From Tubiluchus corallicola (taxonomy: Eukaryota; Priapulida; Priapulimorpha; Priapulimorphida; Tubiluchidae): a stretch of 64,000 nt of DNA. The stretch lies in contig JAQGDQ010000118.1 of NCBI GenBank assembly GCA_030141605.1, positions 124,001 to 188,000 of the forward strand, given 5' to 3'. Positions 1 to 11,859 of the stretch are shown here, piece by piece (the stretch's first letter is position 1; every line of letters begins with the position of its first letter). Under the pieces are notes generated by a model. That model searched no databases. It saw only the letters and a list, made by a program, of their open reading frames with translations, and was not told the DNA's origin. The translations under genes and the position numbers were made by a program.

Positions 1-78
1 TGTCAACCAGGATTTGAACTCAGTATGTTGTGATTTCAGGTAACATGCTCTAAGAATTGGAGCTATCAAACCACATGG
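1..78 (-). repeat. tRNA-derived SINE-like fragment
   Basis: On the minus strand this reads as a decayed tRNA: an A-box-like TGGTTTGATAGC, a D-arm-like TAGCTCC...TAGAGCATG, and a B-box-like GTTCAAATCC. The stems pair poorly, so it is more likely a tRNA-derived SINE head or pseudogene than a working tRNA. It is cut by the window edge. It sits in DNA that should be a P2X intron. Confidence 0.45.
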
Positions 79-556
79 CCAAAGCAGGTTTGAATTATCA
101 CAGTAGCCAGCATGGAATCGGTCAGTGCTACCTATCCAACGTAAAGAGAAATTAATTAATAAGCTGGAGCCTTAGTAGGGAAAGCAATGTCCACACACTA
201 CTACAGTTTTGACACAAAAGCGAAAAATTGCTATAATGATAAAAGTTTTATGATAATACCAATAACTGTAGATTTTCGACAAATTCTTTCAAAAGTATAC
301 CTACAATTTTTAAAGGTTTTACTAGAAAAGTATTGAGAGCTACATCTACTGCAGCACCAAATTAATAATCTGAATGCTTTAATTAGTGCCGTTTCAAAAT
401 GTGTGGTTTTATCACATCTCAATCCTTATTTTTAAACTCGCCAGTGAGAGCTTTGAATTGACACAGTCCACTATAAGGCAAGCATTCGGCATTTCAACAA
501 ATTACACTAATAATGTATGCAGCAATATTTCTAAGCTTGAAATAAGAGAATGTTAC

Positions 557-3500
557 CTTAATAGCCATTATATCATAGTCTTGACCGGCAACAGAAACAA
601 TGGTGCCCAAGCGAAAAACTGGACAAAACTTTGCTGTTTCATTGTTTGGACTGTAGCGACATTTTGTTAGGAATTCTTTATCTGTTGTATCTAAAACATT
701 TCGCCTATCAGAAAATCAAAGAACAGAAAAGTTACAAATAACAAAATAGTGTCAAATTTCAAAAAAAAAACAAGACAACTTCAACTTAACAAAGCCTTCA
801 ACTTTAACAACTTGTATGTACCATTACATCAACCATTTTGAACATTCAGCAAACAACTGTTTAGTCTACTTGCAAATTGCCAACTTACTTTTTGAACCCA
901 AACTTTGGAAACTCAATGTTATTTTTAATCAGAACTGTAAATTCTTTGGAATCTTTAAGTAATGCTTCTCCTTTTCTGAAAAATTAACATTTAAGATCAT
1001 TAGTAAGACTCTGATTTATAATTTCTATGTTCTTTGATTATCTTTCTATATGGGATGAGAGTGGAATGCTTAGTGACTTCTTTTAACACCTAGTTTGGGA
1101 GCAATACATTACTATCGTTATACTAGCTTTGTCAATTTACAATAAAAATGTCACAAAATGCTGTTCAACTTACAAAGGAAGTTCGTCATTTTCAACGGGA
1201 CACCAAGCAAAAATTTCACAAACATTCAAGGATTCATTGCGAGTCGACTGAATACATTTACCTGTTCGTACACCTGGAAACACATTGATTAAACACACTA
1301 AATGATCAGCAGCATAAAGTATTGCACGAATAGTATATGTCTCGAAAGTGACCAGATTTTACAGAAATTCTGCAGACTGTAAACTAATAATTCCGTTAAT
1401 AAACGTCAGCAATAACCAATCATTTTCTGTACTTCAAGTCAATTTTATAGACATGATAGCATCTCTGTACTTTAGCCACAATAAAAGAGATAAAATAGAC
1501 ACTATTCTTATTAAAACCTATCACAGTATTTCGATATCCGAATGAACATCATTGTCAAGGATCAAAGTTTTAATTTAATCAGTAGCCAATCAATTTATAT
1601 CCTTCAAGAATGATAGTCTTGAAATTTAGATGTGATCATATCAATTTTATAGAAGATGAATTTCCAAATGAAGCAGGTACGAAAAATTTTGATAGATTCA
1701 TGATTCGTAATCAGTAATGAGATAAAAATTTCAACAAGCAAATTGGCATCAAGTCAATGATAACTTAATCATCAGTGAAAAAAGATGTTTAGCAGATTTA
1801 ACTGCACCTTATTCATAGTGCACTTCTAGTTTACAAAGTATTATGCAAACAATTAACAATGTTACATATGTTGCACAAATAACCATTTTGACAAAACCAC
1901 TATGTTGTTCAAATAAAACTGTATAGAAGTACAATTACGTTCAACATGTTAAATATCAGCATTTTCAAGCATAACAGTAAATTTTATTATAAACTCTGTG
2001 GATCGCCTAGTTTCTACCAACAATTTTAAATATGAACTGGATGCTCCACTGCAAAGAAAATATAATTGCTAGTAAGTTAATAGCCAGATAATCATAGACA
2101 CAACTGAGCCAAAGTATTTAACTATTTCAACAATGTTAATCGCTTAAATTAGTAAAATAAAATAGTAAAAAATTACCATTTCCATTTAGAACTGGTTCCC
2201 CAATGGGACAGTCGCTGTCTGATTTGCAAATTACGTCAGACATGTTAGGATCTTCATCACAAGCACCCTGAGTTTGATTAGGAGTTATTTCGACGTTTGT
2301 CATCACAAAAAATGCCCCATTTTCCTAGAACATATCCATAAAACCACTTGAATGTCTGCAATATCCAAAAAACAGCACAGAAAGCATTTGTCATAAAACA
2401 GTAGGAAGGGTTGGTGGAAGACATAATAAGAAAACCAAGTTACCCCACCACAATGTCAAACTGCCAATATCCTAGCAGTACAAACTGGCCAATTTACAGC
2501 ACTGTGCACATACCTAAAATCTTTAACTGAAGGCTCAACACTAGTGTTTACATGGGTAGCAAAAATCAGACTCGGGTACCCTTTTCCTTATACCAATTGG
2601 GTAAGCGGGTACCTGATTGTCAAGATTCAGTGGCAGTGATTAAATTAAAATCATTATTTGGAAATGAAGACAACTACTGGTGCAGTTCAACAAACTGAAC
2701 TGATAGGTTAACAACAAGCATTCATTTATTGCACCCTGTAAGCCTGAACACACGAGCTGTTAGTTGCGAAAGATGGTGTTTTACTTACATAGCATTGATT
2801 TCTTTATTTGCTGGACCTTAATTACTTGATTGCATGTTTTGTCAATGAGTTAGCTATGTCAACCTAGGTACCGTACTGAGCACTATTGCACAGGGTTTAC
2901 AGAAAAAAATCTATATTATCGGTTTTGTGTGATGTAAAAAAATTGTTCATTCATATCTTTGTTAGTGGCACGAAACAGGTTTCAAAATGTTAATAAACAA
3001 TTTTTTTGGATAATTAATCTCTTGGCAAAGAAATCATTTGGACGTCACACCTATGGCAAAAATGGTTTGATCTACCATCTCCCTGTTGGCTGTTAGCCTG
3101 GCACATTGCTAATGCAGCAGTTAATATTCTGCTAGTAGGTACCTACTGTAGAAATGCACAGATTAAGGTGGCAATTAAATTTTAAATTTTGGATACTAAC
3201 AATGGATACGATATTACAAATAACGTCCATGTTTTCAGAACCAGTAGAATTATCAGGCTTGAGTAATAAACACAGCGGTAATTGCCCTGGTACCTGATGG
3301 AAACTACTACTAACTTTTCAGAACTTGTTTGACTTCGCACCACAATTGTACACAGCAGAGCCTCCTATTTGAACACTACTACAACCTTAAACATTAATTT
3401 ATCCATACATACACACTATATTGTCACATTCATATATACCTGAGCTGGTTCAACATAATCGCCGACATCCCATATACGGTGATTATACAGGTGCTCCAAT

Positions 3501-3611
3501 TCCGGGGGAAAATCTGTTATGTTAGTGTAAATTGTTCCCTTGACTTTTGTAGTGGCAGCACTAGTTACTTCGTCAAAGTCTTGGTATCCTTTATTGTATA
3601 CCAAAGCATAC
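557..3611 (-). CDS. P2X purinoceptor (ATP-gated cation channel), partial: five internal exons
   Basis: Encodes the first part of the extracellular domain of a P2X receptor, a trimeric plasma-membrane cation channel opened by ATP. Exons in transcript order: 3611-3440, 2324-2177, 1273-1174, 975-889, 704-557. All have AG/GT borders and joining phases, giving about 218 residues without a stop. Visible family marks are YNKGYQ just after the first membrane helix, TTKVKG (the two ATP-binding lysines), RIWDVGDYVEPAQ, FFVMTNVEITPNQTQG, the six-cysteine head (GAC, VIC, SDC, GKC, NVC, AWCPVE), NNIEFPKFGFKKRN, and the next cysteine pair in TKCRYSP and FCPVFRLG. The first-helix exon should end two bases into a codon before 3611; it was not located. 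The exons for the NFR motif, last ATP-binding lysine, second helix and C-tail should lie left of position 1. Family assignment is secure; the paralogue is not. Confidence 0.93.
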
Positions 3612-6600
3612 CTAAATCAAACTAGTAAAATTAACAATCCATTTGCCAAACAGAAAATGTCTCACTAATTTTTAATAAATGCACCTCCTGAGCTAGTGAT
3701 GATGGTAATTCTTCTTTCCTGAGACGTCATTTCTGAGTAAGATAGACGATTAGATATCTAATGCTGATATATTTTAATACAGCCATTTAAATATTTAATT
3801 TTTACAGAACCAACAAGGTCTGTCACTCGAATGTTTTGTTTGAAGATCATGATCAAGCTCTAACATTTAGCATAAGCTAAATGCATAAGTTTTATTTCTG
3901 AAAAAAAAACTGTTCTACAAAATTTATAAAAAGTAGGCCTACTTGTATTATATTTTCATATTTTGGAAAATTATTTAATGAAAGATTTTGTGTTTGGAAG
4001 ATCCAGGTCTCGTTAAGTTTTCTAAAGTGATGACAAAAACCCAGAAAGTAGTGCTGATATAATATACAAATGTTTGGAAGTGGTGCTGACACCCAGTAAA
4101 CACTGTCAATAAGGGACAGTTCTGGTTTTATTACAGCTCATTCTGGCAATGCTGGCATAAAAGCAATCATTCAACATATCAGTGACAGCATGCCTCTTCG
4201 TAGCCATAATATATAGTTAACATTTCTGGCCCAGTACTGGGTTAGTTGCGGCAGTGCCTGACTACCTGTACAGAAACAAAGTAAATGGGCAAGTGCAGGC
4301 AATATACAATTGGGCCAGAACTGGCTAAAAAGAATTGCGCCACTAGCGGATTCATTATGACAAAAGCTATTTAAAAAAATTTATGAATATAATGTACACT
4401 GTATATAATTAAACACCATATTTCAGCAGCAGGCATTTCAAGTTAATTGAACGAACATTGAATAACAATTATAGACATTATGGCTCTGCAGAATCAACTG
4501 AACTCAAGTACTTAGCAGATTAAAACGTTAGTATCTTAAGATTAGAAAGCCCATTAAAAACCCAAACTCATTTCTATCCAAATGAATTGAGCCTATATGA
4601 AGCCATGATCATTTATTGATTAAATTTTACATTTATTTCAGTTACTTTAGTAAAAGTAAAATTTAGTGGTAGTGAAATATTCATTACCATCATCATCATC
4701 ATGACCACCATTGTCATCGTTGTCATAATTGTTAGTGCTCTCTTACTGCACAACTACAATGTATTTACTTATTATAAGACATAATTACAGACTGATTGTA
4801 TTATATATGCAATACAAACTAAACTGTTGGCATTCAATTAGGCTATTTTTAGTCACAAAACTGAACGAGCCACATTCAGCCTTTATTCTCTTGATTGGTT
4901 TTGCCATGCTGAATGATCAGTTGACAACACCTGCTATGCAACCTTTTCAACAGGGAGTTGGTAGTAACTAATAATTTGCTACAGTTGCATCGCAAGGGTT
5001 AAACAATAATGGTGTTTTAACTATGTTGACGTTTTCTGCAATAATCAGCATATATACATGAAGCCGTTTTCATATTAACTTGATTCCATGCAGTTGATAT
5101 TATTTAACATAATTATTGTTTAGTGTAAATGATTGTAAATGATGTATTTATCATAGTATTACATTGGTATCATCATATAATTGAATGGTATAACATGTTG
5201 AAGTTATGTGTATTATTCATTATATTTCTCTTGCTTTCAGTAATAAGTAATTAGTAAATATAGCAAACTCGCCTATTTTATAGTGTGAATATGTAAAATG
5301 CAGCATGTAATCCAAGTGTTAAAGTATAATTAAAAACACAAACTCATATGTTAATAATATTAGATGTTAATATTATGTGGGTGTGATCAAGAGTTTATGT
5401 CTCTTTAATTCTCCTCTTCCTTTTTGTAGTTTTTGCCTCTGTTGTCTAATTTGTTCTATACTTGCTCTCTCTCTCTCTATTGTATGTTAACAGTTGCATT
5501 TTTAATTATCTATACAAACTAATTTTAATTAATGCACTCCGCTAGGTGTTTTAACAAGACAATTTTTCGTGTGCTTAACCAAGCCTGTCTTTAATCAACT
5601 ACAAAATATATGCAACAGGCTTCTTAGAGTAATTTTACATTAAAACTATCATCTGTACTGCATACCATAATCTTATCTATTGCACAATAATGAAATGACT
5701 TGAAAGTTGCAGGCTGATTTTACATAAGATGTTTATTTACTTTGCATAAAATTTTGTTTAATAAATTTGTATGTCTTTTCACTGCTAGTTTGCATAGTTT
5801 GTGTGTAGGAATTAGCCTCTCTTATCAGCCAGAGCATAGCAAATATTTAGAAATCTTGTCCCGAGTACTGCATCACGAGCATTTGAGTTTACACGTTATG
5901 TTCATCATGCATTTACGGAACTACAGTGAATAAAACTAGAATGTAATAAACTACTGTCACTGCAGTTACTTGAAATCTAGATTTACTCCCTGTACTTCTG
6001 TAAATGTATGATGCGTAGCGCATAAACTCAAGTGCTCATCATGTAATCATGGAACTACAGTTACCGAAAACAAAGCTAAAATTCAACGTAGTTTACTACA
6101 ATGGGTCGATTAAGGTTTAATACAGCCTAAATTAGGTTGCCTGAATTATGCCTTAATGCAGCTAATTCTGGCACAGTAACCAGTTCCATGCTGGGCCAGT
6201 GCCAGAAGTGATCCAGTAACTTGCCAATATGCAAATGGTTCTGGCACGGAACAGGCAAGTTTTTGGCCTGATTACTGGTTCCTAACGGCTTGCCTGTAAT
6301 GTCAAGTACAGGCCCAGAATCGGCCAATGATGGTAATGTTTACTGGAAAGCCACTGACATAGGGGTGTCTAGTTTTTCGCGCTTAACTTAGCCATTACTC
6401 ACCCCACAACATAAGCAATAATGCAAACTTGAATAAATCTGTTGATAACTCCTACTTTTTTACTTCTAATATGTACAATTTTCGGAGTATCATATTCAAA
6501 GAATATTGCCACGCCTCTCTGCACGTATCCCCACACACCCATTATTTACACCAGCTAAAAGAAAACCTAAATGCTAGTTAAAAATCATTTTTATCCACTT

Positions 6601-8425
6601 TATAACTATCATTTTAGTATTTAAGTCACGTGTATTTGTCCTACGGTAAATCGTGTGTGCAATTTGCAGCTATGCAACAGACTAAATTTAATTGCCCAAC
6701 ACAACACCGGGAATCTGCCACGCCTAACACTGTCACCAATAACAAGGCGAAACACAAATTGCTATCATGGCTGTCAGTAAAGGCTGGTAATTAAAAGAGT
6801 CTTTGTCATTGTGATTCTTGAATGCAGCACCGCCAGAACGAAAAATGAGAAAGTCGTTCAGATTACAAGAAAATGTTTATTATTTATTTGCATGCGGATA
6901 ATAATTTTCACTAACACGAAACTGATTGATTTTTTAGAATTGGATGTACATACTAGTATAAGAAGTTTTTACTGTTGCTCTTTTTTTTGTTGTCGTCATA
7001 AAAACTTTTTTATTACACTAATTATATATATTGGTATTCGCCATTATTTGACTTGTATAGCTTGGTCATCATAGATCCGTCAAGATAAGAAAAGCTATGC
7101 TTGATCAAGGTTAGTCTTCTATGGGCTTTATTAACAACATTATCTATAGGAGTTTGAAATTTAAGCATACTGTCGATGGTGATACCTGGATCTTTTTTTC
7201 TGTGATGCTTATAATTTCTCTAGAACTTTGTCCATGTGCCATTTTGTATATGCGACCTGCAATATCATGCCTTCCAATAGTCAGGAGTTTGCATTTTTCG
7301 GTGTTAAGTTCCATTTGCCATTGGCGACACCGTTGGTCAGCATAGCGAATATTATTTTGCATGACCTCAAAATCATCCAGGCAGCAAGCTTTTCCATATA
7401 TTTTAGTGTCGTCTGCAAACAAACTATTACCACCGTTGAAAACTTCAGGAAGACTGTAATACATAGTTTTTTACATCGCTTATACATAATTTATGTAATA
7501 CATAGTTTTACCACAGTTACCGACATTTTCCACAGTTTCAAAATTCTCATACGCATAATGTCCTATCGTCACAATTTTTCCTGATTCAACAGAAAATAAA
7601 AAAGATTTAAGTATTCAGCACTTGATCTTTCTCGTAGTCTATCCAAGTAAGAACGGCTATGACTACGAAAAAAAATTTAAAGAACTGAAAGCTTTAAACA
7701 TATGATGTTATAGATGTATACACCATCATTACAATTATTGTTATCTCGACTTATCTTGAGAAATAAGCAAAAGAAAAGAATAATATATTCTAATTAAATC
7801 ATAACCGTTTGAGAATGTTTTATGTGAAATTTCTGTTAAATTTATATTTCAATGCCTGTTTTATTCAAGACAGTTTGGTATTTTTTATCATTAATTTTGC
7901 TGTAATTCATTTATTGCGGTTTAATTGGCTTTGCGAATATTATAATTATCAATTAGACAAAATGTAAATAATATGTGGATATAAAACCTTCTACGTAATT
8001 ATCGTGTTTTTGTCAAGCTCAGGACAATACAGAAAAAAGCTACAGAATGTTAAGTGTATAAGAATGCATTATGTCATGAGCTGGCACAAGGATACATACA
8101 CAAACTATTTATATCAAAACAAAGTGCAAGTTCTGTTCCTGAAGACATGCACTTGTTGTGTTAGCATTCTCTAATGAAAATTGCTATTCATAATTTAGTA
8201 TCATAAACACAAAAAAGCCATAACCAACACTATTTTCAGGCGTTTCAGCCAGCGAGAATTCAAGATCGCTGGCGACATGAGCAAATGCATACACGAATGA
8301 CATACATCATATAAACGAAAACATGGTCTATAACTCTAATAAAGCTGCTTTTATATTTCGTAAAAATTAAGATTTGCCAACTGACGTATGCAATGTGTAA
8401 AAGTAATCTGGTCGTGCAAGGTCAC
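3612..8425. other. P2X upstream intron or intergenic DNA
   Basis: No exon with homology was seen apart from the retrotransposon relic near 7.0-7.5 kb. The stretch is AT-rich. It holds short microsatellites (a CAT run near 4690 and a CT run near 5465) and two patches, near 4200-4340 and 6160-6350, rich in TGGCC, CTGGCA and CCAG words that look like a degenerate element. The missing P2X first-helix exon may hide here, but DTPK-like codons were searched for by eye and not found. Confidence 0.5.
7030..7464 (-). mobile_element. Fossil CR1/Jockey-like reverse transcriptase fragment, frameshifted
   Basis: The minus strand encodes the middle of a non-LTR retrotransposon reverse transcriptase. LPEVFNGGNSLFADDTKIYG carries the catalytic FADD box. 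It is followed by WQMELNTEKCKLLTIGR and then, after a +1 shift near 7195, by DPGITIDSMLKF, NKAHRRLTLIKHSFSYLDG and TKLYKS, in the order expected for this domain. The endonuclease, upstream RT motifs and 3' end are missing and stops follow LYKS. It is a dead, 5'-truncated insertion. Clade call rests on the FADDTKIY and NKA...LYK pattern. Confidence 0.8.
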
Positions 8426-8488
8426 CTCTGAGGTGGCGGCGTATTTATCGCAAATCCGTAGCCAATAGTTACCTAAATCACTCGCCAT
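8426..8488 (-). other. Possible 5' coding exon (low confidence)
   Basis: The minus strand has an ATG in good context (ATAATGG) at 8488. It opens 21 codons starting MASDLGNYWLRICDKY and ends GAG before a GTGACC donor at 8425, phase 0. The exon is more CpG-rich than its surroundings. It lies upstream of P2X in the same orientation and could be a first exon of that gene. It lacks the expected P2X TM1 and matches nothing I recognise. Confidence 0.2.
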
Positions 8489-8827
8489 TATGACAAATGG
8501 CCAAATTATATCTAGGCGAACAAAACTAGATGAAAATAAATTACAGAGAAGCAATTAAACAATTTTTCTTACGAAGCAAGGTCCAAAAAATGTGTTGCAA
8601 CTTTGCTAATGATAGGAGGTAGCTGCAAACGTCCTTCTTGAAGATCAGAAGCCCGAGCGAAAAACTGGATTTATAAACAGTTCTGCATCAAATGACGGAA
8701 GATGTTTAAAGAATTAATGCTGGAGGGAGAACAACTTGTAACATGATACATGAAAGCCAGTAAATACGAAAAGTGAAAAAAGTATAACTAAAACATGTAC
8801 CCAAAATAGGCTAGGCTAGAAACAATG

Positions 8828-8930
8828 GAAGTAATACACAAGAAACAATAAAACAATATTGTATCTATTGCATACAAGACAATTATAAATACAATATTGT
8901 TTCTTGTAATATGCATTACTAAGATTGTTT
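8828..8930. repeat. Imperfect inverted repeat (hairpin)
   Basis: The arm ACAAGAAACAAT...ACAATATTGTA is mirrored by TACAATATTGTTTCTTGT about 40 bases later, with an AT-rich loop between them. GTAATA just outside the left arm has a counterpart (TATTAC-like) outside the right arm. It is probably a small foldback or MITE remnant. No coding potential was seen. Confidence 0.45.
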
Positions 8931-9060
8931 CTATCTTTGTACCTTTTTTATAGTATAGGTGTGATTTTAAACTTGTCAGCAAAGTCTAGCATCGATGAAA
9001 ACGATATATAAGCACTTAAAGAACACAATACAGCTATAACCGTCATCAACGAATGCCGGA

Positions 9061-10311
9061 CTACAAATGTGTTGTGATCGTATTAGAGGAACCCATCTTG
9101 TTGCTCAAGTTTGCATTATCTGCATTTGTCACAGAGAATACCACATCAACCAGATTTCTCCTGGAGAAACCCTCTCTTTCAGTTTCCCGTTTTGATTTCC
9201 GTCGACCATCTTTGTAAGCATAATTTCCTACCGATCTGGCGGAAGCCTCGCCTTTCTTTGCTACACTATTGCCATTATTCATACCATTGTTTTTGACATT
9301 ATTGGTTAGGCGGAGACAGCAGCAAAATCTGTTTTTGAAACTATATCGATATCCCGCATTAGCTATATTATACAAATAGAAATTTGTAGCAAAAACAACT
9401 GTTTCCAGAGCATTAGCTGTGTGACGAAACACGAAAAACTGAAAATATTCCTCCTCTTTTTCGATTTTCTCTGGGCAAATTGTATCTAAGATGATGAGCA
9501 CTACTGCTGGTATGGTACAGAAAACAAAGACAGCAGAAACTGATACAAGCAATATAGTTAAATTTTTATCGTCTTTTTGTGTTTGCTTGAGTTCCTCGAA
9601 AGAACTAACATGTCTTAAAGTTACGCGTCTTTTCATTGCTGAAGCGTAGCCTCGGATTATTAACGGATTCACAATGGATATGCAAATAATTGGAATGACC
9701 CGAGTAACTGCTTCTGATACGGGTAACCAAACGTACTTATACCAATCACTGTCTTGTATTTTCTTGTTGGAAATGACTTGAAAGTAAGTTTGGTTAGTAA
9801 CATTATCATATTTCTCCGCAGTTGTGTCCAGCCAAACTTCAGGAACGTGGGTCAAGAATGACAATAGCCACACGATACCAACGTTTACCTTTGCTGCACC
9901 TTTTGTCCTTAAAGCAACCGCTCTTAGTGGATGGCATATGGCAAGGTACCTGTCTAAAGTCACCAACATTATTAATAAATTACTCACGCATATGAAAGAG
10001 TTGATCAGAAAAAGCTGTACGTGTGCCGTGTAAGTGGCAAGCGCAAAAACCAAGCGAGAATAATCATAAACGTAATTTATAGCAAAAACTACGACGTATA
10101 TGAAAACAGCAAACAAATCAGAAACTGCCAGCCCTCTGAGGTAAACGTAAGACACACCCGTTAGATCACTGCTACCCCACAAAACAATGAGATTGAGGAT
10201 ATTGCCAATAGTGCCAGCGATGATTATAATCTGAAGAAATATGGTGTTGATCACGAACGCTGTCTGATCGAGCGCTGTGGTACCAAAACTCAGGGGAATC
10301 CGGCCATCCAT
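9061..10311 (-). CDS. Class A (rhodopsin-like) G-protein coupled receptor, probable peptide receptor
   Basis: A complete intronless reading frame of 416 residues, start 10311 and stop TAG at 9061-9063. Seven membrane helices can be placed: about 21-45 (GN motif of TM1), 56-80 (LAVSDL of TM2), 94-118, 142-160, 201-221, 250-276 and 293-316. DRYLAICHPL at 120-129 is the TM3 G-protein motif. Two N-glycosylation sites (NVT, NQT) lie in the second outer loop and CCC at 330-332 is a likely palmitoylation site. The overall pattern resembles the invertebrate FMRFamide/neuropeptide receptor group; the ligand cannot be read from sequence. Odd points: the usual disulfide cysteines at the top of TM3 and in loop 2 are absent, the TM6 CWxP is CTIP, and the TM7 NPxxY is NFYLY. 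It lies between P2X and the CYTH gene, all on the minus strand. Confidence 0.93.
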   Translation of the reverse strand: MDGRIPLSFGTTALDQTAFVINTIFLQIIIIAGTIGNILNLIVLWGSSDLTGVSYVYLRGLAVSDLFAVFIYVVVFAINYVYDYSRLVFALATYTAHVQLFLINSFICVSNLLIMLVTLDRYLAICHPLRAVALRTKGAAKVNVGIVWLLSFLTHVPEVWLDTTAEKYDNVTNQTYFQVISNKKIQDSDWYKYVWLPVSEAVTRVIPIICISIVNPLIIRGYASAMKRRVTLRHVSSFEELKQTQKDDKNLTILLVSVSAVFVFCTIPAVVLIILDTICPEKIEKEEEYFQFFVFRHTANALETVVFATNFYLYNIANAGYRYSFKNRFCCCLRLTNNVKNNGMNNGNSVAKKGEASARSVGNYAYKDGRRKSKRETEREGFSRRNLVDVVFSVTNADNANLSNKMGSSNTITTHL

Positions 10312-11538
10312 GGATACGTCTCCTTTACCATTATGAAGAAGATCAGTGAATCAGTTTACCAGTTGTCCTTCACGCCAGCGACTTTATGCATGTACACACC
10401 AATACTGGATACCCTAGCTTTGCATAACACTCAGTGCATCACTCCAACATCAGCATATTTCAATTTGATTTTACACCGTTAGCGTCCTTTTGCCACCAAC
10501 AAGGAGGACGTGAAGATAAAGAGAGCTTAAATAACTATGATGGTGATCCTCCTGCTAATACACGCATGAGTCTTGATTACTTCAATGTCTATAGTTCACA
10601 TGCAGCAGGAGTATATGTTCAAATATTATCTTGATCAATATTGCGTCAGCTGCTATTGAGTAGCTTCTGCGGCATCCATTCTTGTTATTTTGCAGTTTGT
10701 GGTATATGTAATAACATCGCTGATATCTCGAGTGTCAACATTTGTTGTGAACAAACGCTACAGGTGAATCACGATGCTCCAGGACAACTACTCGTCTTTA
10801 TAAGAGCTCCGAAGACCTATCACCTGTGGCAATGCCCTTTCGGGGAAATTTACACATTGGCACGTGCACTATATGAATCAGAATTCGTTTTGTAAATCAC
10901 ATGCTAGCAGTCGCTTCAAAAGCATAGAAGTGGAAAAAATGAATTTTCCAAGTTTGATTTTCAAAGGCCTATGTTATAGCCAGAGAACGTAAATTTGTAA
11001 CCCATAGTAAAGTCTAAGTTGACTGATTCAAGTTTTATCCCAAGACTTTAATATATTAGATTTGTGGATTTGTGCACTACGCATGTGCAATTTTGAAACG
11101 CCAGTAATGACAAAGATTTGTTTGGTTTCGCTTTAAACCACTCATAAATTATTCATAGTCCAACTGTAATCACATAATGCTGCTTTCGTCCCGGTCGTAT
11201 AAAGAAAATAAAGACATTTACAACGATGTTCTACATGAATAGTATTGACAATTCTACACTAAGTATTGTTGAATTTCTGTATTCAACATTAAACAATGAA
11301 GACAAATTTACAGTGATTATAGTACAGACATGAAGAGACTAAAAAGACTGTTTTATTGATTTCCGCCACCGTACTGTTAATTTTTCAGAACATGTTTACA
11401 ATGCTTACAATATGAAAATGTTATTGTGGACAAAGACAGAGTCAGTGAGAAATTCCACTCCTTCTGAATGAGTGAATTACAACCAAAAATAACAATGGAG
11501 GACATAAACTTGCTTTTATGTTAATGAATGACAAGTTT

Positions 11539-11539
<1 letters not shown>

Positions 11540-11572
<33 letters not shown>
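11540..11572. repeat. (ATC)n microsatellite
   Basis: About eleven uninterrupted CAT/ATC units lie in intergenic DNA downstream of the CYTH gene. Confidence 0.9.
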
Positions 11573-11574
<2 letters not shown>

Positions 11575-11715
11575 TGACAAAGATACTCAATAATGACAGT
11601 AAAAAGACACTTTCAACTCTCAGTTTCAATCACCGCTAGTGAAGGACAAAGACAGATGGCAATCAATCACTAACAGTGAGCAAATAAAATTGAGCATTTT
11701 TGTTGACAGCGACAT

Positions 11716-11721
11716 TTTATT
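11716..11721 (-). terminator. Poly(A) signal AATAAA of the CYTH gene
   Basis: TTTATT on the plus strand reads AATAAA on the minus strand, about 140 bases downstream of the CYTH stop codon. That is a normal 3'UTR distance. Confidence 0.5.
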
Positions 11722-11859
11722 ATACATTTGTGGCTGTCACATTGACAGCGGCAAAAAGGCAGTGAGGTTTTAAATGTCATATTTTTCTATCTTGTGACAG
11801 TATGTGCCTTATGAATAGATAACAGTACAATTCATGGCTACATTGTATAACACGACCTA

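Larger units (their letters stand above)
10312..11859. other. Intergenic region between the GPCR and the CYTH gene
   Basis: No exon was recognised; the small open frames on the plus strand have no family features. It contains an ATC microsatellite near 11540-11572. It also contains the probable poly(A) signal of the CYTH gene (AATAAA on the minus strand, 11716-11721), about 140 bases past that gene's stop. The GPCR promoter should lie in the first part. Confidence 0.6.

Noticed and set aside
231-422. Minus-strand frame with WCC and NCRYTFERI that resembles the WxC...CxPxYxFxRL block expected in the next P2X exon
   Set aside because: The preceding exon ends in phase 0 and no AG in this stretch gives a phase-0 start in that frame; the GG motif and the following GYNFR block are absent.
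4200-6350. TGGCC/CCAGTGCC-rich patches near 4.2 and 6.2 kb as copies of one transposon
   Set aside because: They share words but I could not align them over a continuous stretch or find matching ends.
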